This document shows, one piece after another, positions 1 through 13,620 of a stretch of DNA of 64,000 nucleotides. The position numbers and the translations under genes are program-made. The stretch's first letter is position 1; each line of letters starts with the position of its first letter. The stretch lies in contig NC_054868.1 of the NCBI RefSeq assembly GCF_018320785.1, positions 42,973,874-43,037,873 on the forward strand, read 5' to 3'. The stretch comes from Cheilinus undulatus. Lineage: Eukaryota > Chordata > Actinopteri > Labriformes > Labridae. The notes beneath the pieces were generated by a model. That model was not told the origin of the DNA and ran no database searches. It was given only the letters and a program-made list of their open reading frames with translations.

Positions 1-1119
1 GGGGCTCAAAAGGAATCATTGCAATCATGGCGCTCTTACTTTTTAAGACAAAGACGTCTAAAACTTTTTAAATCTTTGACATGCATTGCTTTGTATGTGT
101 AACAATGTTATCTGTGATTTCAAAGTTAGGTTTGAAGTTTTACGAGTATTTCACTTATGCTGATAGTTTTCTGACTACGAATCATTTGGAGTAACAGTCT
201 TCTCAGACCAGGTGACTGCTTGAGTGAGTGATGTGTCTAACCAGCCAAGAATCTAAAGACTAGAGGCCTCAGCTAATTTTCCTGCAAGCTTCTCTTAGCC
301 GAGTTAGACAGGACCACGATAAATTGAAAGCCAAATTTACCCTGTTTTAGTTTTAAATAAGTTTGTCTACTTTCTAGGGTAGGATTGTAATGCAGCCAAA
401 AGCCATAATATTTTGGTTTAAAAAAGTTGTTTGTGTAGGTTCTCATTCATCCATGTCATGGTTATCCAAGTCTTCATCATGGGGGCACCTGGACTTGACT
501 GAGGTTAAATAAAGCTGTCTGTAGACTTCAAGTGTTGCTTGAGTTTTCTTTTACACATTGGTAGAATATTTCAAATGAAGATAAAATACTATTATACTTC
601 TGGTTTATGATAGTTTGGTATTTCTGTGGAGAATCTCCCTTGTTTGAACAGAATACTTTTATTCAGAAATGTGCTCAATTGTGTGATGAATAAAGCCATT
701 TGTAGGTAAATTTATAATATATATTTTTTTTAGTACAGCACTAGATATTACTTAAAGTGACTCTTCCTATTTCTATTTTTTTCAAATGGCACGTTTCAAG
801 GAATACTTCAGTATTTTAAGCTGGGTTATCTAAGGTACTTGGCAATAGTAGTGCCATTAGCCTCCATACATAGCAGTGAGGATTGCCCCTGTCAAGATGA
901 AGTACTTGGGAAGAGAGAGTTTTAGGTAAACATAGGCCAAAAAAGAACTTTGATTCAATTGTAAGTTATATTGAGAGTTTTTAAAATGTTGAATTTTTTG
1001 CCAAGACAGTGTCTGTATTTGGCTCAATTGCATAATCCGAGCTTCAGCTGCCGTCTACATGCTCTTCCTCCTAACTGATGTTGGTCCTGACTAAAACTCC
1101 ACAAACTTGTTTGGACATA
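1..1119. other. Noncoding, no gene seen
   Basis: AT-rich, no open frame of note. AATAAA occurs near 508 and 688, so a 3' UTR of a plus-strand gene outside the window is possible but unsupported. 840-1040 shares scattered phrases (GCAATAGTA-TG-CATTAGCC; TTTTAGGT--A--AGGCCAAAAAA) with 8515-8690, suggesting an old dispersed repeat. Confidence 0.4.
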
Positions 1120-2590
1120 TGGATAATATTTACAGCTATAGGTCGATATTTACAGTCAATAGAGGCCAATATTTACCGACAATGTAGGACAAAATTTAAT
1201 GTCAACATAGGCTAAAATTTGCAGTCAATATGGGTAAATATAGGCCAATATTTACAGTAAAGACAGGCCAATATTTAGCGTCAATAGAGGCCAATATTTA
1301 CAGTAATACAGGCCAATATTTACAGTCAATACAGGCCAATATTTACCGACAATGTAGGACAAAATTTAATGTCAACATAGGCTAAAATTTGCAGTCAATA
1401 TGGGTAAATATAGGCCAATATTTACAGTCAATACAGGCCAATATTTAAAGTAAATACAGGCCAATATTTACAGTCAATACAGGCCAATATTTAAAGTAAA
1501 TACAGGCCAATATTTACAGTCAATACAGGCCAATATTTAAAGTAAATACAGGCCAATATTTACAGTCAATAGGGGCCAATATTTAAAGTCAAAAAGAATG
1601 ATATGTTCAGTCAACATAGGCTGAAATTTGCAGTCAATATAGGTAAATATAAGCCAATATTTACAGTCAATATAGGCCAATATTTACAGACAAGGTAGGA
1701 ATATATCAATATAGGCCAATATTGACATTAAATATAGGCCAATATCTACAGTCAAAATGGGTCAGTATTTACAGTCAAAACAGAACAATATTTACAGTCA
1801 ACATAGGCTGAAATTTGCAGTCAGTATAGGTAAATATAAGCTAATATTTAAAGTTAAGATAAGCCAATATCTACAGACAATGTAGGAATATATTTATTGT
1901 CAGTATAGGCCAATATTAACAGTCAATATAGGCCAATATTAACAGTCAATATAGGCCAATATTAACAGTCAATATAGGCCAATATTAACAGTCAATATAG
2001 GCCAATATTAACAGTCAATATAGGCCAATATTAACAGTCAATATAGGCCAATACTTACAGTTAATATAGGGCAATATTTACAGTCAATATAGGCTGATAT
2101 TTACCGTCAATATTTACAGTTATTACAAGGCAATATTAACAGCTGAATATGACTGAAATTTATAGCTGATAAATGGCAGTATTTACATACCATACAGGTT
2201 TACATTGACAGCAGCTAAAGGTCAATTTGACAAACACTACGGGACAATATTCACAGCCGATTCAGGCCAATATTTTCAGCCCTTTAGGCCAATATTTATA
2301 GTTCTATCAGACTACATCATAGGTCTGTATTTACAGACAATATTGGCTACAATTAACATCTGATAAAGGCCAATGTTTACATACATAGGTTGATATGTAC
2401 AGCAGATATAGGCCAAGTTACAGCTAATAATGGCCAATTTTTACATGTAGGCTGATTTATTCATCCCTTTTAGGCCAATATTTATAGATGATACAGATCA
2501 ATACCTTGATAAGAGAAAGGCTGATATTTACAGCCAATATAGGCCAATATTTAAAGCCAGTATGGGATCATTTCTTCAGACAATATTGGC
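1120..2590. repeat. Minisatellite, 22-23 bp unit with GGCCAATATT core
   Basis: About 60 degenerate copies of a unit resembling AGTCAATATAGGCCAATATT. At 1921-2050 six or more copies keep an exact 23-bp period. A larger block containing TTTACCGACAATGTAGGAC is repeated 170 bp apart (about 1161 and 1331), so part of the array shows higher-order structure. The right end decays into diverged copies by about 2590. Confidence 0.9.
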
Positions 2591-4431
2591 CAGTTTTATA
2601 GCCTAGATATCTCATCTGTAGTTGTATAACTGTTGCATCAGCATTTACAATTCCCCACAGAACACCTAATCTTTCCTTTAAGGCACACCATTTGAAAACC
2701 AGTGATCTACACACAGTGCTGACAGAAACACATCACTATTGCTAGCTAGCAGACACATGCTAGCTCCAGCTAACACAAAGAGACAGCAGTCACTTCCTTT
2801 GAATTAAATTCAGACTTATAATTTCCATTATAATGTAATAAAGCGCTTTAAAAACAAAGTTGTTTTCAGCATAACTTCATATCGCTGTGATAACTCTTTA
2901 CTGCTTTAACACCCCATCACTCTTTATCGGGAGTTTGTTTTGGTTTGAAGTTACAGTTTACAGGAAGCCACGAGTCTCTTCCTTAAATTGGAGGTTTAAA
3001 ACAATGTTTTTTGTTCAAACTCACCTTTAAATGTGTTTCTTTAACTCCCCAGGGCAATCCTTTCCTTGAGGGGAGGGGCCAGTGGAGTATTTCCTGGTTT
3101 TTATACTTTTGCTGATGTCACTGCTGACATCACTGGGTCCTACCAAATCAGGGAGGGGTTCATTAAGTGTTCAGCCTTTACTTTTGTTTGTTTCAGACAC
3201 CCAGGAGCATACTACTTAGAACAAATCCCTGTTATAGAGCCATTTAGATGATCAAAGAAAACTTTTAAGGCACAAGTGTCTTAATTTTTATTCACCTGTG
3301 TCAGTATTGATGCGGGTTTCAACCTTTTGTGCAATGGTACATGCTGCGTGTGTTCAGATGCTAATTGAATGCACTATAAAGGTAGCTGGTAAAGCATGTG
3401 CCTGTGTTTCACCTACATATAGTTCACAGCAAATAAATGTTAACCTCTCTGAATAAAAGGGACTGATGTGAGTTTGAGACCTCCCCCGTCCAGACCGTAC
3501 TACAAGGACCATCAAACACAGGGCATGGATTGAAGACTATTCATGTCCAGTTTACAAAGAAAGTAAGAGAGACCTGTTAATCATTTATGGATGCCCCATA
3601 GTTAGTTTAATCAATTTGCATATAAAATGTCATGAAAGTTTCTTATTTCTGGAGACTTCTCTATCTACAAAAAAACCCAAACAAACAAGACAGCTTCCTT
3701 CCTTTGTTGCTGTGATATCACACGTGTCCCATCTGTGAGATTTGTGTCTCTTGGAGTGTTAAAGCTGTGAATACCTACCCATCAGTGAAGAGATTTTAAA
3801 ACTTTGCCTGAATTTTAGTTTTGCATTTGATGATGGTGTTGTGGCTGTGATATTCTACAGGAACTGTGCTGGTTTAGACAGTCGTCTTAAGGTACATTCA
3901 TACTCAGCTAAAGGTACAACATATTCAATCCATTTGTTCCAGTGAATCACACACACGTCCTGCTGTGAATTTGTGTAGTGTGAATGATGTCAACAAGGAG
4001 AGGTATTTTTAATCAGGGAGGAGCAAATTTCCGCATGTGCATCTGTCTTCTCTGATGTTTGATTATTGTGGCGTAGAAACGTGAGTGTTCCAGTGAGATC
4101 ACAAGCTCTGACGTCAGGGGAGTCAGCGGGATAATCTCCGTTATTATGTGTGAAGTTCTGTCTTCATCTAATCTACTGCTGTGAGCAGAGTTAGGACTGA
4201 GAGACAATCAGTCAGATGCACGTGTGTGTTACACTCTAACAAGTAGGCATTTCTGATTCAAATATGTCTGTAATTTAAACATTAAGAGACATCAGACAAA
4301 GTCATTGGAGGTTTCATGTTGCTATGGTGAAAGTGATGACTGATGACCTTTAAAATGTCTTTCATTCATTGATTCTGGTAGGGCTGCACAACATAATGTA
4401 AATTCTTTATTACTACACTAGTAATATGTAT
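2591..4431. other. Noncoding, nothing recognised
   Basis: The frames at 3066-3251 (+) and 4013-4207 (-) lack any family resemblance and show no codon pattern I would trust. No repeat ends identified. Confidence 0.4.
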
Positions 4432-4697
4432 ACAACCCCAATTCCAAAAAAGTTGGGGAACTATAAATCTAATAAACCTAAATCATATTCACAATAGAAC
4501 ATGATGTTGAACTTTTTATTTCATGGAAAATATACACTCAAATGAGTTTCATGGCAGCAACACATCTCAAAAAAGTTGGGACAGGGCCATCTTTACCATT
4601 GCGTTGCAGCTCCTTTTCTTTTAACAACAGCTGGAGAATAGGGTTAATGCAGTTTTGGGAGAGGAATGTTGTCCCATTCTTGTCTGATTTGGGATTT

Positions 4698-5159
4698 TCA
4701 CTGTGCTTCAGCTTTGGGTCTTTTTTGTTGAATTATGATGTGCCAAATGTTTTCTATTGGTGAAAGTTCTGGACTGCAGGCAGGACAGTTCAGTTCTTCT
4801 ACTGTGAAGCCATGCTGTTGTGATAGGTGCAGTATGTGGTTTAGCACTGACTTGATGAAATATGTGAGGTCTTCCCTGAAAGAGACGTCTTGGTGGGAGC
4901 ATATGTTGCTCTTAAACCTCTTTTTACTCTTAGTATTGATAGTGTCTTTCCAGATGTCTAAGCTGCCGATGCCATAGGCACTAATATAAGCCCACAGCAT
5001 TAGAGATGCAGGTTTTTGAACTGTGGGCTGATAATAAGCTGGATGGTCCCTCTCCTTTTTAGTCAGCAGAACATACTGTCCATGGTTTCCAAAAGGAATT
5101 TCAGATTTTGATTCATCCGACCACAGAACAGTTTTCCATTTTGCCTCAGTCCATTTCAA
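4698..5159 (-). pseudogene. Tc1-like transposase remnant (DDE domain)
   Basis: Carries LWSDESK at the first conserved Asp of this half and SPELSPIENIWH at the final catalytic Glu. The N-terminal helix-turn-helix half is not recognisable upstream because the nested repeat and frame damage intervene. Confidence 0.7.
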
Positions 5160-5352
5160 ATGAGCTTTAGCTCAGACAGGACAGCAGCATTTCTGGATCA
5201 TGTTCACATACGGGTTCTTCTTTGCATGATTCGGCTTTAACCTGTTTCAGTGCAATACCACCTGTTTAACCGGATATCACAAGCATCGAATATTGACCTT
5301 CAGCCTGGTTCTTTGTGCACAGAGAATTCTCCAGATTCTCTGAATCTTTTAT

Positions 5353-5557
5353 GGCTACGTTCACACTGCAGTTAAAAGTGACCTGAATCTGATTTTTTTT
5401 GCTCACATGTGACTGGTATCTGATTTTTTTCTGACAGTGTGAACAGCATAAGTCACATTGAATCTGACCGTTTCTAATCAGATTCAGGCCACTTGGTTTG
5501 TGGTTCTAAATCAGATACGTATCTGATCTTTTGGAAGTTGACTGCAGTGTGAACAGG
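5353..5557. mobile_element. Short MITE nested in the Tc1-like element
   Basis: Ends are inverted: GGCTACGTTCACACTGCAGT at the left and ACTGCAGTGTGAACAGG at the right. A related piece in the opposite sense lies at 57966-58041. About 205 bp, no coding capacity. The family (hAT-type or other) is uncertain and I could not fix a target duplication. Confidence 0.6.
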
Positions 5558-6109
5558 CAAACAGATTTAAGAAAAGATCAGAAATGAGCATTAAGGCACG
5601 CAACGTAAACATAGAATTAGATTATTGATAATAGATAATGGGATATTAAAGTCTGTGCAATTTTACATTCATTGAGGAATATTTTTCTGAAATTGTTCCA
5701 CAATTTTAAGACAGTTTTTTTTTGCAGATTAGTGAACCTCTGCCCATCTTTACTTCTGAGAGACTATTTCTCTTTAAAATGCTCCTTTTATACCTTGTCA
5801 TACCCAGACCTGTGGCCAATTAACCTAATTAATAGCAAAATGTTCTCACAGCTGTTTTTCATTTGTGCCACTTACTTTTCCAGCCTTTTGTCACCCTGTC
5901 CCTACTTTTTTTGAGATGTGTTGCAGTCATCAAATTTAAAATGAGCTCATTTTTTTTATAAAAATGTAAAATGGCTCAGTTTCAATGACAGATATGTTGT
6001 TTATGTTCTACTGTGAATAAAATATGAGTTTATGAGGTTTGAAGATGACAGCTACTGTTTTAATTTCCATTTGAAACAGTGCCCCAACTTTTTTTGGAAC
6101 TGTGGTTGT

Positions 6110-9100
6110 TAGAGTCAATGTTTTCTAAGTCAGCGTCTGATCAATTTACAGTTTCTCCTCCATTTTCATGCAGCCAGATGAAACTCAAGAAAAAGTATAG
6201 CTTCCCTCAAAGTTGTTGTGAGTGTAGCTGGAGAAAATGCTCTCATTATTTAAGACTCACAAAAAAAGTAAACAGCCAAATATTGATTACTTTGTGTGTT
6301 TGTCACAGTTAATGTCATTATCGCAATACATAAATATCCTTTTATTAGAGTGCAGGTCTAACATAAAATTAGATTCCAAGTCCAAGAAAATCTAATTATT
6401 AATTGTCTCAAATTTTACTGTTGATTTATTTCAATGGATTTAACATTTTTAACACAATAGTTTTTAACTTTTTGGAAATGTCTCCGTTGAAACTAAGGTT
6501 GTAACAAAAATCAATAAATGTAGGAGGAGGGTGGCAAAAAAGAAATCATGCAAATAAAATAAGAACAAAAACATCTGGTAAAAAAAAAAATAATGCTAGA
6601 TAAAGATGTTAATATGTGTAGAAATATCTCAAAAAATTTTAAAGGTGGCTCTGGACAAAATTGCTGTGACTAAATGGATGAATGTGGTTTCACTTGAGAT
6701 ATTTCTTGTTTCTTGCGTGAATTTTTAACCTTTAAAAGAGGATAACAGGCAGCCTGACAGGCATGCAGGTAGGGTGTATTACATGGGCCACCATTCCCTT
6801 GACAGTAAGTCCCCCGATGGATTTCAGGCCTCTGCTCTGTTTGTTACAACCTTTCCTGTCGCTGTTTGCTTTCACTTCCACATAAAGGCATAAATTGCCT
6901 AAAATATAATATCAGTCCTGACAATCCTCATCGATTTGACCTCCAGGTCTCTTTTTTTTTGTCCTTCCAACACCGTCGTTTCTTTGTGGTGTTTCTTCTC
7001 TGCTGTAAGCGTTTCGGTCATGAGTAGCGTCCCACTCAGGGTTGAATTAATTCACTTTTATGGATGGTCACATCAAACTGAGGACGACTTCAGAGCGAGG
7101 AACGGGCAGGGACGGGGGGAGTTACAGGACAAGGCCTTGGTCTACTTCATGGGGTCTACTGTAACTGATAGCTTTGGAGCAAGCCGAACAATAAAGTTGC
7201 AGGTATAGCATAGCTGTACACACTGATATTACTGTCCTAGTCCAAGGGGCCCATCAACAATGTTATTTCTGCAAAATAAAGGCTCTTACAATTTTAGGTA
7301 GAGGGGTTTAACATTTTATAATAATAAATAAAATATGCATTTTTTGAAAGCTTTGCCTGTTTTTCTAATGGGCAGCCTTGCTCCTGCCGTTATTAAAAGT
7401 AGAGGTTGGTAAAGTAAAGCTTAACAGCATGACAGATTTAATGGGTTAAATATTTCAAAATAAAAAATAAAACTGTCCAGGAACATTCATCCTGGCAGTC
7501 ATTTTTGCCTAAATATTAACAGTGCATGGTGGGAATGTAAATGCCTCCTGTATGTTTGGACTACAGCCGACGTACGTATGTTTGTTATGCTCTCCCCATC
7601 CTCACCTTGCATGGACGAAATCAGAGTGACCTCAGCTGATGCTGCTTGACTCTCTAAGTAATATTTATGTGCCCTTTTAAATGAATCCACTTCAAATATC
7701 TTTATCAGGGATAAGATGATGGAGAATTCTTTGTCTCCTCATCTGCACATGCAACGATACACCAGTTAAATAAATTCAAAACTTCAATTACCCCGTTCTG
7801 ACCTCACGCCCATCTTCAACTTTCATTCCAGCTCTATAAAGCTGCAATCAGCTTCCCATTAAAGGCCAAAGAAGGGCTGAAATAAGCTCCGGCTGTCCTT
7901 TAAATATTGTTAGAAAAACAATATCAATAGCAGGGATATTACAGATTGAGAGAATACATTGACATTTTAGGAGAGACTCTCATTTGCCTTCTCTTATTAA
8001 TAACATAGAGTGACGTCTATCGTCTTGGCAACTTTGGCTGTAAAAACAGAGAGGCACATTCTCTGAATGGATAAATACCTTCTTTCTTACATGGTTTAAA
8101 GAGACCATGTGTCGATCTTATGTTTCATAAAAGGAAACAACACAGTCAAGAAATCTGTGGATTTCTCCTCTAATGGCCCTCCTTCAGGGAGATCTTATTT
8201 TGCCCATGATTAAAGGTTTGGGTTTAATTTCTTTTGCCAAAATGTCATGACTGCATTTAGCTCTGCTCTCCAACCTTCTGGGATTTTCATTTAAGGCTTG
8301 TTGTAATAGACTGTTTGTCCTCAAGTGTGTCAACGCAATAATATTCCTGCTCCAGAAATGCGCACGATGGCCAGTGAGAACAAGCAGAATGGATAGCATT
8401 ACTAACCGTATGTTGTATCCTTTACACCTCACAACTAAACCTTCTCAGGACTTCACCAATATTCTCTGCCTTGTTGTGTTGGAAATACAGCTCACACTGG
8501 GAGGTGAGGTTGCAATAGTAATGGCATTAGCCTGCCCCTTTAAGAAGACTCACTGGTCGGTCCAGCAGGGAAGCTAGGCTGGACAGTGTAGCAGATGGGT
8601 ACACCCTCTCTGTGTGATTTAGCAAGTTTTAGGTGGAAAGGCCAAAAAAACAACTTTGGGGCAATTCTATGCTATATCAAACATTTTTTAAGCATTTTAT
8701 TTTTCACACAGAAAGCCTCTGTGTTTGGCACAATTCAAGCTTTGGCTACAAAGCTAAAACTAGTTGCGTCAGCTCAGTTTTCCCCTTCCAACAGTGGACA
8801 CATTTTCATAATGTCCTTGACTGTAGCTTGTCTGATTATATGCTATTAGAAGAATAAAGCAACAGCATTAAACTTACGTGGATGGCAAATTTCCACTCAG
8901 CTCTTCTGGTCCAGGTCGGTTTCTCCCATTTATCTTTGGAAAGTTGAAGCATGTCCATAAAACACCGGTGTTCAGTAAGGTAGGGAACTCTGGATGGGGA
9001 GTAATGCAGGCTGCAGGCGTCTGTGAGCCGCTCACTCTGAGGAGCGAGAGATGACATTGGGCATAGTTGAGCTCTAAAGACATCACGGAAACAGTTGAAG

Positions 9101-12100
9101 ACACAAACTCCATAACGGGCTGTAGATACTAGCAGAGTCAAACATGTGCAAATTGTGTAATATTTCTGTACCTTGTCGATCAGTATGTTTTTTTGGCTTC
9201 TCATCTTCAGTATCTTTACCAGCTTCACCACCTCCAATTGAATGTTGTGGATGAGGGGCAGACATCAGCACTATGTATGTCTCACCACAGTACAGATGCA
9301 CTCAGAGACCTCTGTCTGGCACCAAACCGAATTCATACATATTGCCGCACCCAGCAGTCAGCCACCATCCAGGAGGATGAAGAGGAACTCCCAGGGAAAC
9401 ATAAAGTTAGTAACATGCAACCATAGGACATAAATACATACACAGAGAGAGGGAAAGCTTCAGGATAAGAAGTCTAATTCAAGCTCTGTGATTCAAAAAA
9501 CAAATTCCTTGGCAGAAAAACAAAGTCAGTGGTTAAAAAGACCTCAAAGCTGAAGTTTTAATATCCATCTTTGGGGAACATTTTCAGCTCTGGGACATGA
9601 GTGTGTTGAAGAGATGAGAAGCAGCATTTTTCTTAGTGATGCTTGAACGGACACTTATAAAGCCCTGATCATATATGGAGCTGGAGTTGGAGGGATTCGG
9701 TCCCGCTTTGACCTTGACGAGGCTTTAACCTTGGCCCTCTTCAGTGTGTCAGGCCCAGCTAATCATTATGCCACTTTGCTTCTCTTAACACACTCCTCTG
9801 CTCTCAAAATGGTAATCAGACACGGCTCTCTCCTCAGTTCTGAACACTTTTTGGATGCTGTCCTTTCTGCATGCAGTACGTCTCTGTCTTTCTCTCTTCC
9901 TTTGTGCCCAGTGGGAACCCCGGGGGCACGTGGAGGAGCCGGTCATGGAGAGCCTGATAAGGTGCAGTGTTTGAGAAGCATGTAAAACCCCTCACTTTCT
10001 TTCTGTCTTCTTCTCTTTCACAGCAGAAAGGAGAACTTTCACAGAGGTCACTTATCAGATATCTCTCTGCCTCTGTCCTTTTCTGTATTCAGCTTACTTT
10101 CCTGTTGCTAGCTGAGCTTTTGTAGCAACAATTTTAACACTTTTGGAGCAATTTAAGATAAGAGATGGTCTAACACTTGATCTGGTGTTAAGATCATAGA
10201 CTGAAGAAAAACTGGACAAAGCCTGAATGAGGTCAGCCTTTTAGTTACTGAAGGAGTCCAATCTGCAGCTGTCACATTAAAACCACTGTCTCAGACTAAA
10301 TTTAGATCAATCCAGACACAGACAAAGAGATGGAGCTGATGCAGGCCTTAAGCCTCCTGTCGTGCCAGCTTGCAGACATAAATAACATCCCCTTTTTATG
10401 CATAAGTCCTTATTTAAAGCAGAACAGACAAGATGTTAAAAAGTTCACCCTCTGTACAGAGGCCAATACCTGGAGTCTAGACACCTGTGGTGATGTTGGA
10501 AGGAGTAGACAAGATGAGGAATTGACTTCTGAGGACTTTGATCCGGACACTGATGAGATGACTTGAAGGTGGCGATGAAGGGATGCTAGATGGAATGAAG
10601 GAGCCACACTGGGACACTGATGAGATGTAATAGAGGTAGCTGGGGTGGAGGAGGGTTGCAGGGGTCGCACTGAAAAACTGTAATCAGACTGAGTACATAC
10701 GCAAGAGGGCCCCGATCACGAATCGATGTTTGCTAAAGCAAACCAGCAGGAGGGAGGGGAAGGAAACTCGCCAAGGGTCGAGCCTAATGTGAAAGCACCT
10801 TAATACATTTTTTTAAAGAAAAGACTTTCAAGTATTTTACCCAAAAGGCTCAGGGAACAAGTTGATTGTATAGCGTGAGCTCGTAAATCCTGAGCTTTTG
10901 TTTCACTTCATAAACCTTTTACTTGTAAAATGTGAGATGACATTTTTAACGGTCCTACAGCATCTCCCAACCCTCAGACAGATTTATGATAACCCAGCAT
11001 TATCATAACAGAAACCATTACTAATAAATACAAAAACTGTTTTCTCTTAAGGTGATGTTTAACATGAAACATTTCATTCCTTGGTATTTTAACACTCAGT
11101 TCCTCTCATGATTATTATTGTTGTGACCTTTAAAATGTCTTTTCTATCTGTAGACATGCTGTTGAAACCAGACATCATTGGCTTAAAGCAGTAAAAAAAC
11201 ATCCCAAACACTAAAATATACAGATGGATGACAAATCATAAGATATACCAGGACAGACGGAGAAATCCTGTCAGAGTACAAACTGTAGATGCCTTCGTAA
11301 AAAGCGTGAGGCGTCACAGAGAGGTTTGATGAGAGTGAAAATTATGAATCATATGATTCCTCTCTCACAGTCAACAGATCTCAGCCCTCAAAGCAGAGCA
11401 CCTTGGGAGATTAAAGAGCGACGTGTTAGACGGTGCTGCTAAACGCTTCCATCAAAGGAAACCAAATAATTTGATTTATTTTGGAGGGGTAGAAAACATT
11501 CATCCCTCCACTGGAGTTCAAGAGTCTGGGAGAGTCCTTGCAGGGGTCATTTTAAAAATACAATATGTAAAATTTTTGCACTAGAATGGATATTTTAATT
11601 TAAAAGTGACCATTACTATTTTATATTTCTTTCGATTGAGGTTGCAGTATTTAAAATATTAAAGTCTTAATTTTGCACGAGTACTGCACCAGCTTTTAAC
11701 TAACACAGGCTGTCCCAGAAAGTGCTAAATAACACTAGATTGAACAAAATAAGATGCACTGAGATTAGTTCCAAAACTAATGATAAATTAGGGAAACCTA
11801 GAATTTTATATCCGGGACTTTATATTGCTTTGTGACTCAATAGCTTAGGTATAAACCGAAGCATAACCTACGTGAAGCATTAACCCGTACTCCTCACTGC
11901 TCTGTTTATCATAGGCCACGTCTGGGTAAACTTGTAGAGTGAAGTTTTAACTCCAGCTGCATTTCCATTAAAGTTTTTGCAAAATAAAAGCAATATTTCT
12001 AAAATACTGACTAAGTATCATTGTGCTTTAAATGTGTTTCAATGTAAGGGTGTTTTGGGCATGAGCCCCGTAATTCTTGTAAAATCTCATCTTGCGAGAC

Positions 12101-12269
12101 TCTGGATGCTCAAAACCTGTTGCGTGTTTGCAAGAGATGATAGTTCGGAGGCAAAATCTGTATGTATGGCAAAGATCACGTATAAAAGGGTACCATGATG
12201 TTAAAAAAAAAGTCTCAGTCAACTCTTCTGTCCAAGTGTACTGCACCACATTGTCTCGGAGTGAGCTGG
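6110..12269. other. Noncoding, mostly unrecognised intergenic DNA
   Basis: Open frames are 60-133 residues and overlap on both strands (for example 8836-9237 minus against 9193-9426 plus). None resembles a known family. 8515-8775 is an old dispersed repeat. 9198-9408 has exon-like edges (TTCAG before, AAA|GTTAGT after) but no convincing protein. Confidence 0.4.
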
Positions 12270-12780
12270 CCATGTGAGAAAGGTACGTCATCTCCTGTGA
12301 CCAACCTCCAGTCCTCAAAAATGAAGCAGAAGTGTAAAAATTGCAATATCACAAGTGCCCACTTGAGGCTGACTGCAGGAACACCAGAAGTCTTGAAAAC
12401 ACATCTTAAAAAGCCGTTTTTTATACTGGTTTACAGTCTGGCTCAAAAAAAACAAATGTGTCCCTTCAGCTTATGTCTTCTTGCCCTCTTATTGTTCGGG
12501 GGTGAATTTGTTAATACCACAATCATTTTGATTATATTTAGGAAAAACTTCACTGTGCACTGATTTGCACGTCTCAATTGATTTACAGATGGCTTCATAG
12601 GCAGAAGTTACGTTACTGTCAACCAGAATGAGTTGAGTTGAGTTAGTGGGTGGGCTGTTAGGTGATTTTAATATGGAAGCCACCGCGGATTGGCTTCAAA
12701 GCGGTTTGAGTCCGCCTATTGCAGACGGCTGGTGTCACATGGGCTTTGTCCCATTCTTTTTAGTCTGTGCCTGTGACGTG
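12270..12780. repeat. Dispersed repeat, copy 1 (paired with 16150-17030)
   Basis: Shares ordered blocks with the 16-kb copy: AAAAATGAAGCAGAAGTG, ACTTGAGGCTGACTGCAGGA, GGGGGTGAATTTGTTAATAC and GTTTGAGTCCGCCTATTG. No long open frame is conserved between the two copies, so it is not a gene. Confidence 0.7.
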
Positions 12781-13089
12781 TAAATGTAAAAAGTGTTTCC
12801 ATTGCACTTTTGCAATACATTTCTATATCAAAACATCTGAAAAATGTCCTCATGAGAGCGTAAAAACCTTTTTAGCAATATTTGAGAGGTCTTTCAAAAT
12901 TCAGGGGTTTCCATTACCTGGTTTTTATTGCGCTATTCAGATTTTTCGCATTATTAAGATTAAGGGTAATGAAAGCACAGCTTGAGATGCTGTTCACAAA
13001 AAAATCCTGGAGATTCCTCAACATTTAAATGAATTGATTGATTTACGTAACTGGGCATTTATTCGTGTCTGTTTTAACTGAAGGATAAT

Positions 13090-13620
13090 TTTTTTTTTCC
13101 TTTCTCACAGTCATTGTCTAAGTACAAAACCACTGATGTGTCAGTTGGCCTGCAGCAAAATCTGCTAAATGCATTCAGTGGAGGGTGTGTTTGCACTGGC
13201 ATTAGTGCAAATTCATCAGTGGATAAGGTGCAAAAGAGGAGCTATTGGCATACGAAAATCTTGCACTAAAGGCAGCGCTATTAGCACAGCGCAAAAAAAC
13301 CTTAGTGGATCTACTCTTGAATTAACCTGACATGCCAGATGGATTTTTTCACACATCCGTCTGGAAAACCACTGATATACAGCGTTTGGGAAAGGGCAGA
13401 GCCTTTGAAAAAAAACTCGTAGGGGGATTGGATGAACATTCTGTCTGTCACATCTTTACGGCCAATCAGAGCAACATAATACATGAGGTCGTCGCCGCTA
13501 CCGAGGTGCACATGCGCAGCTACTGCAGCTACTTAACACGAACCATTGCGACTATAGACATGTCAGTACACGACTTTTTGTCGTTTTTAAAAAAAAACAA
13601 CTCAATGCTGTTCTTTGTTC
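13090..13620. repeat. Dispersed DNA-transposon-like sequence
   Basis: 13150-13310 is rich in GTGCAAA/TTGCACT phrases. 13325-13560 contains ATGCCAGATGGATTTTTTCA and CGGCCAATCAGAGCAACATA, typical of abundant fish MITEs. The 136-residue plus-strand frame starting at 13332 shows no family similarity I recognise and is treated as repeat. Confidence 0.45.

Larger units (their letters stand above)
4432..6109 (-). mobile_element. Tc1/mariner-like transposon, inactive, with nested MITE
   Basis: Matching inverted ends: ACAACCCCAATTCCAAAAAA at the left and its near-complement ending at 6109 (TTTTTTTGGAACTGTGGTTGT). Inside, on the minus strand at 4698-5159, a DDE-type transposase fragment reads VLWSDESKSEIPFGNHGQYV and, in a shifted frame, HGFTVEELNCPACSPELSPI then ENIWH. 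Frame changes around 4900 and the nested repeat at 5353-5557 show it is dead. Length about 1.68 kb, the usual size for Tc1-like elements. Confidence 0.8.

Noticed and set aside
9193..9426. Exon-like open stretch with acceptor- and donor-like edges
   Set aside because: The encoded residues match nothing I recognise, an equally long frame lies on the other strand nearby, and no partner exons are seen.
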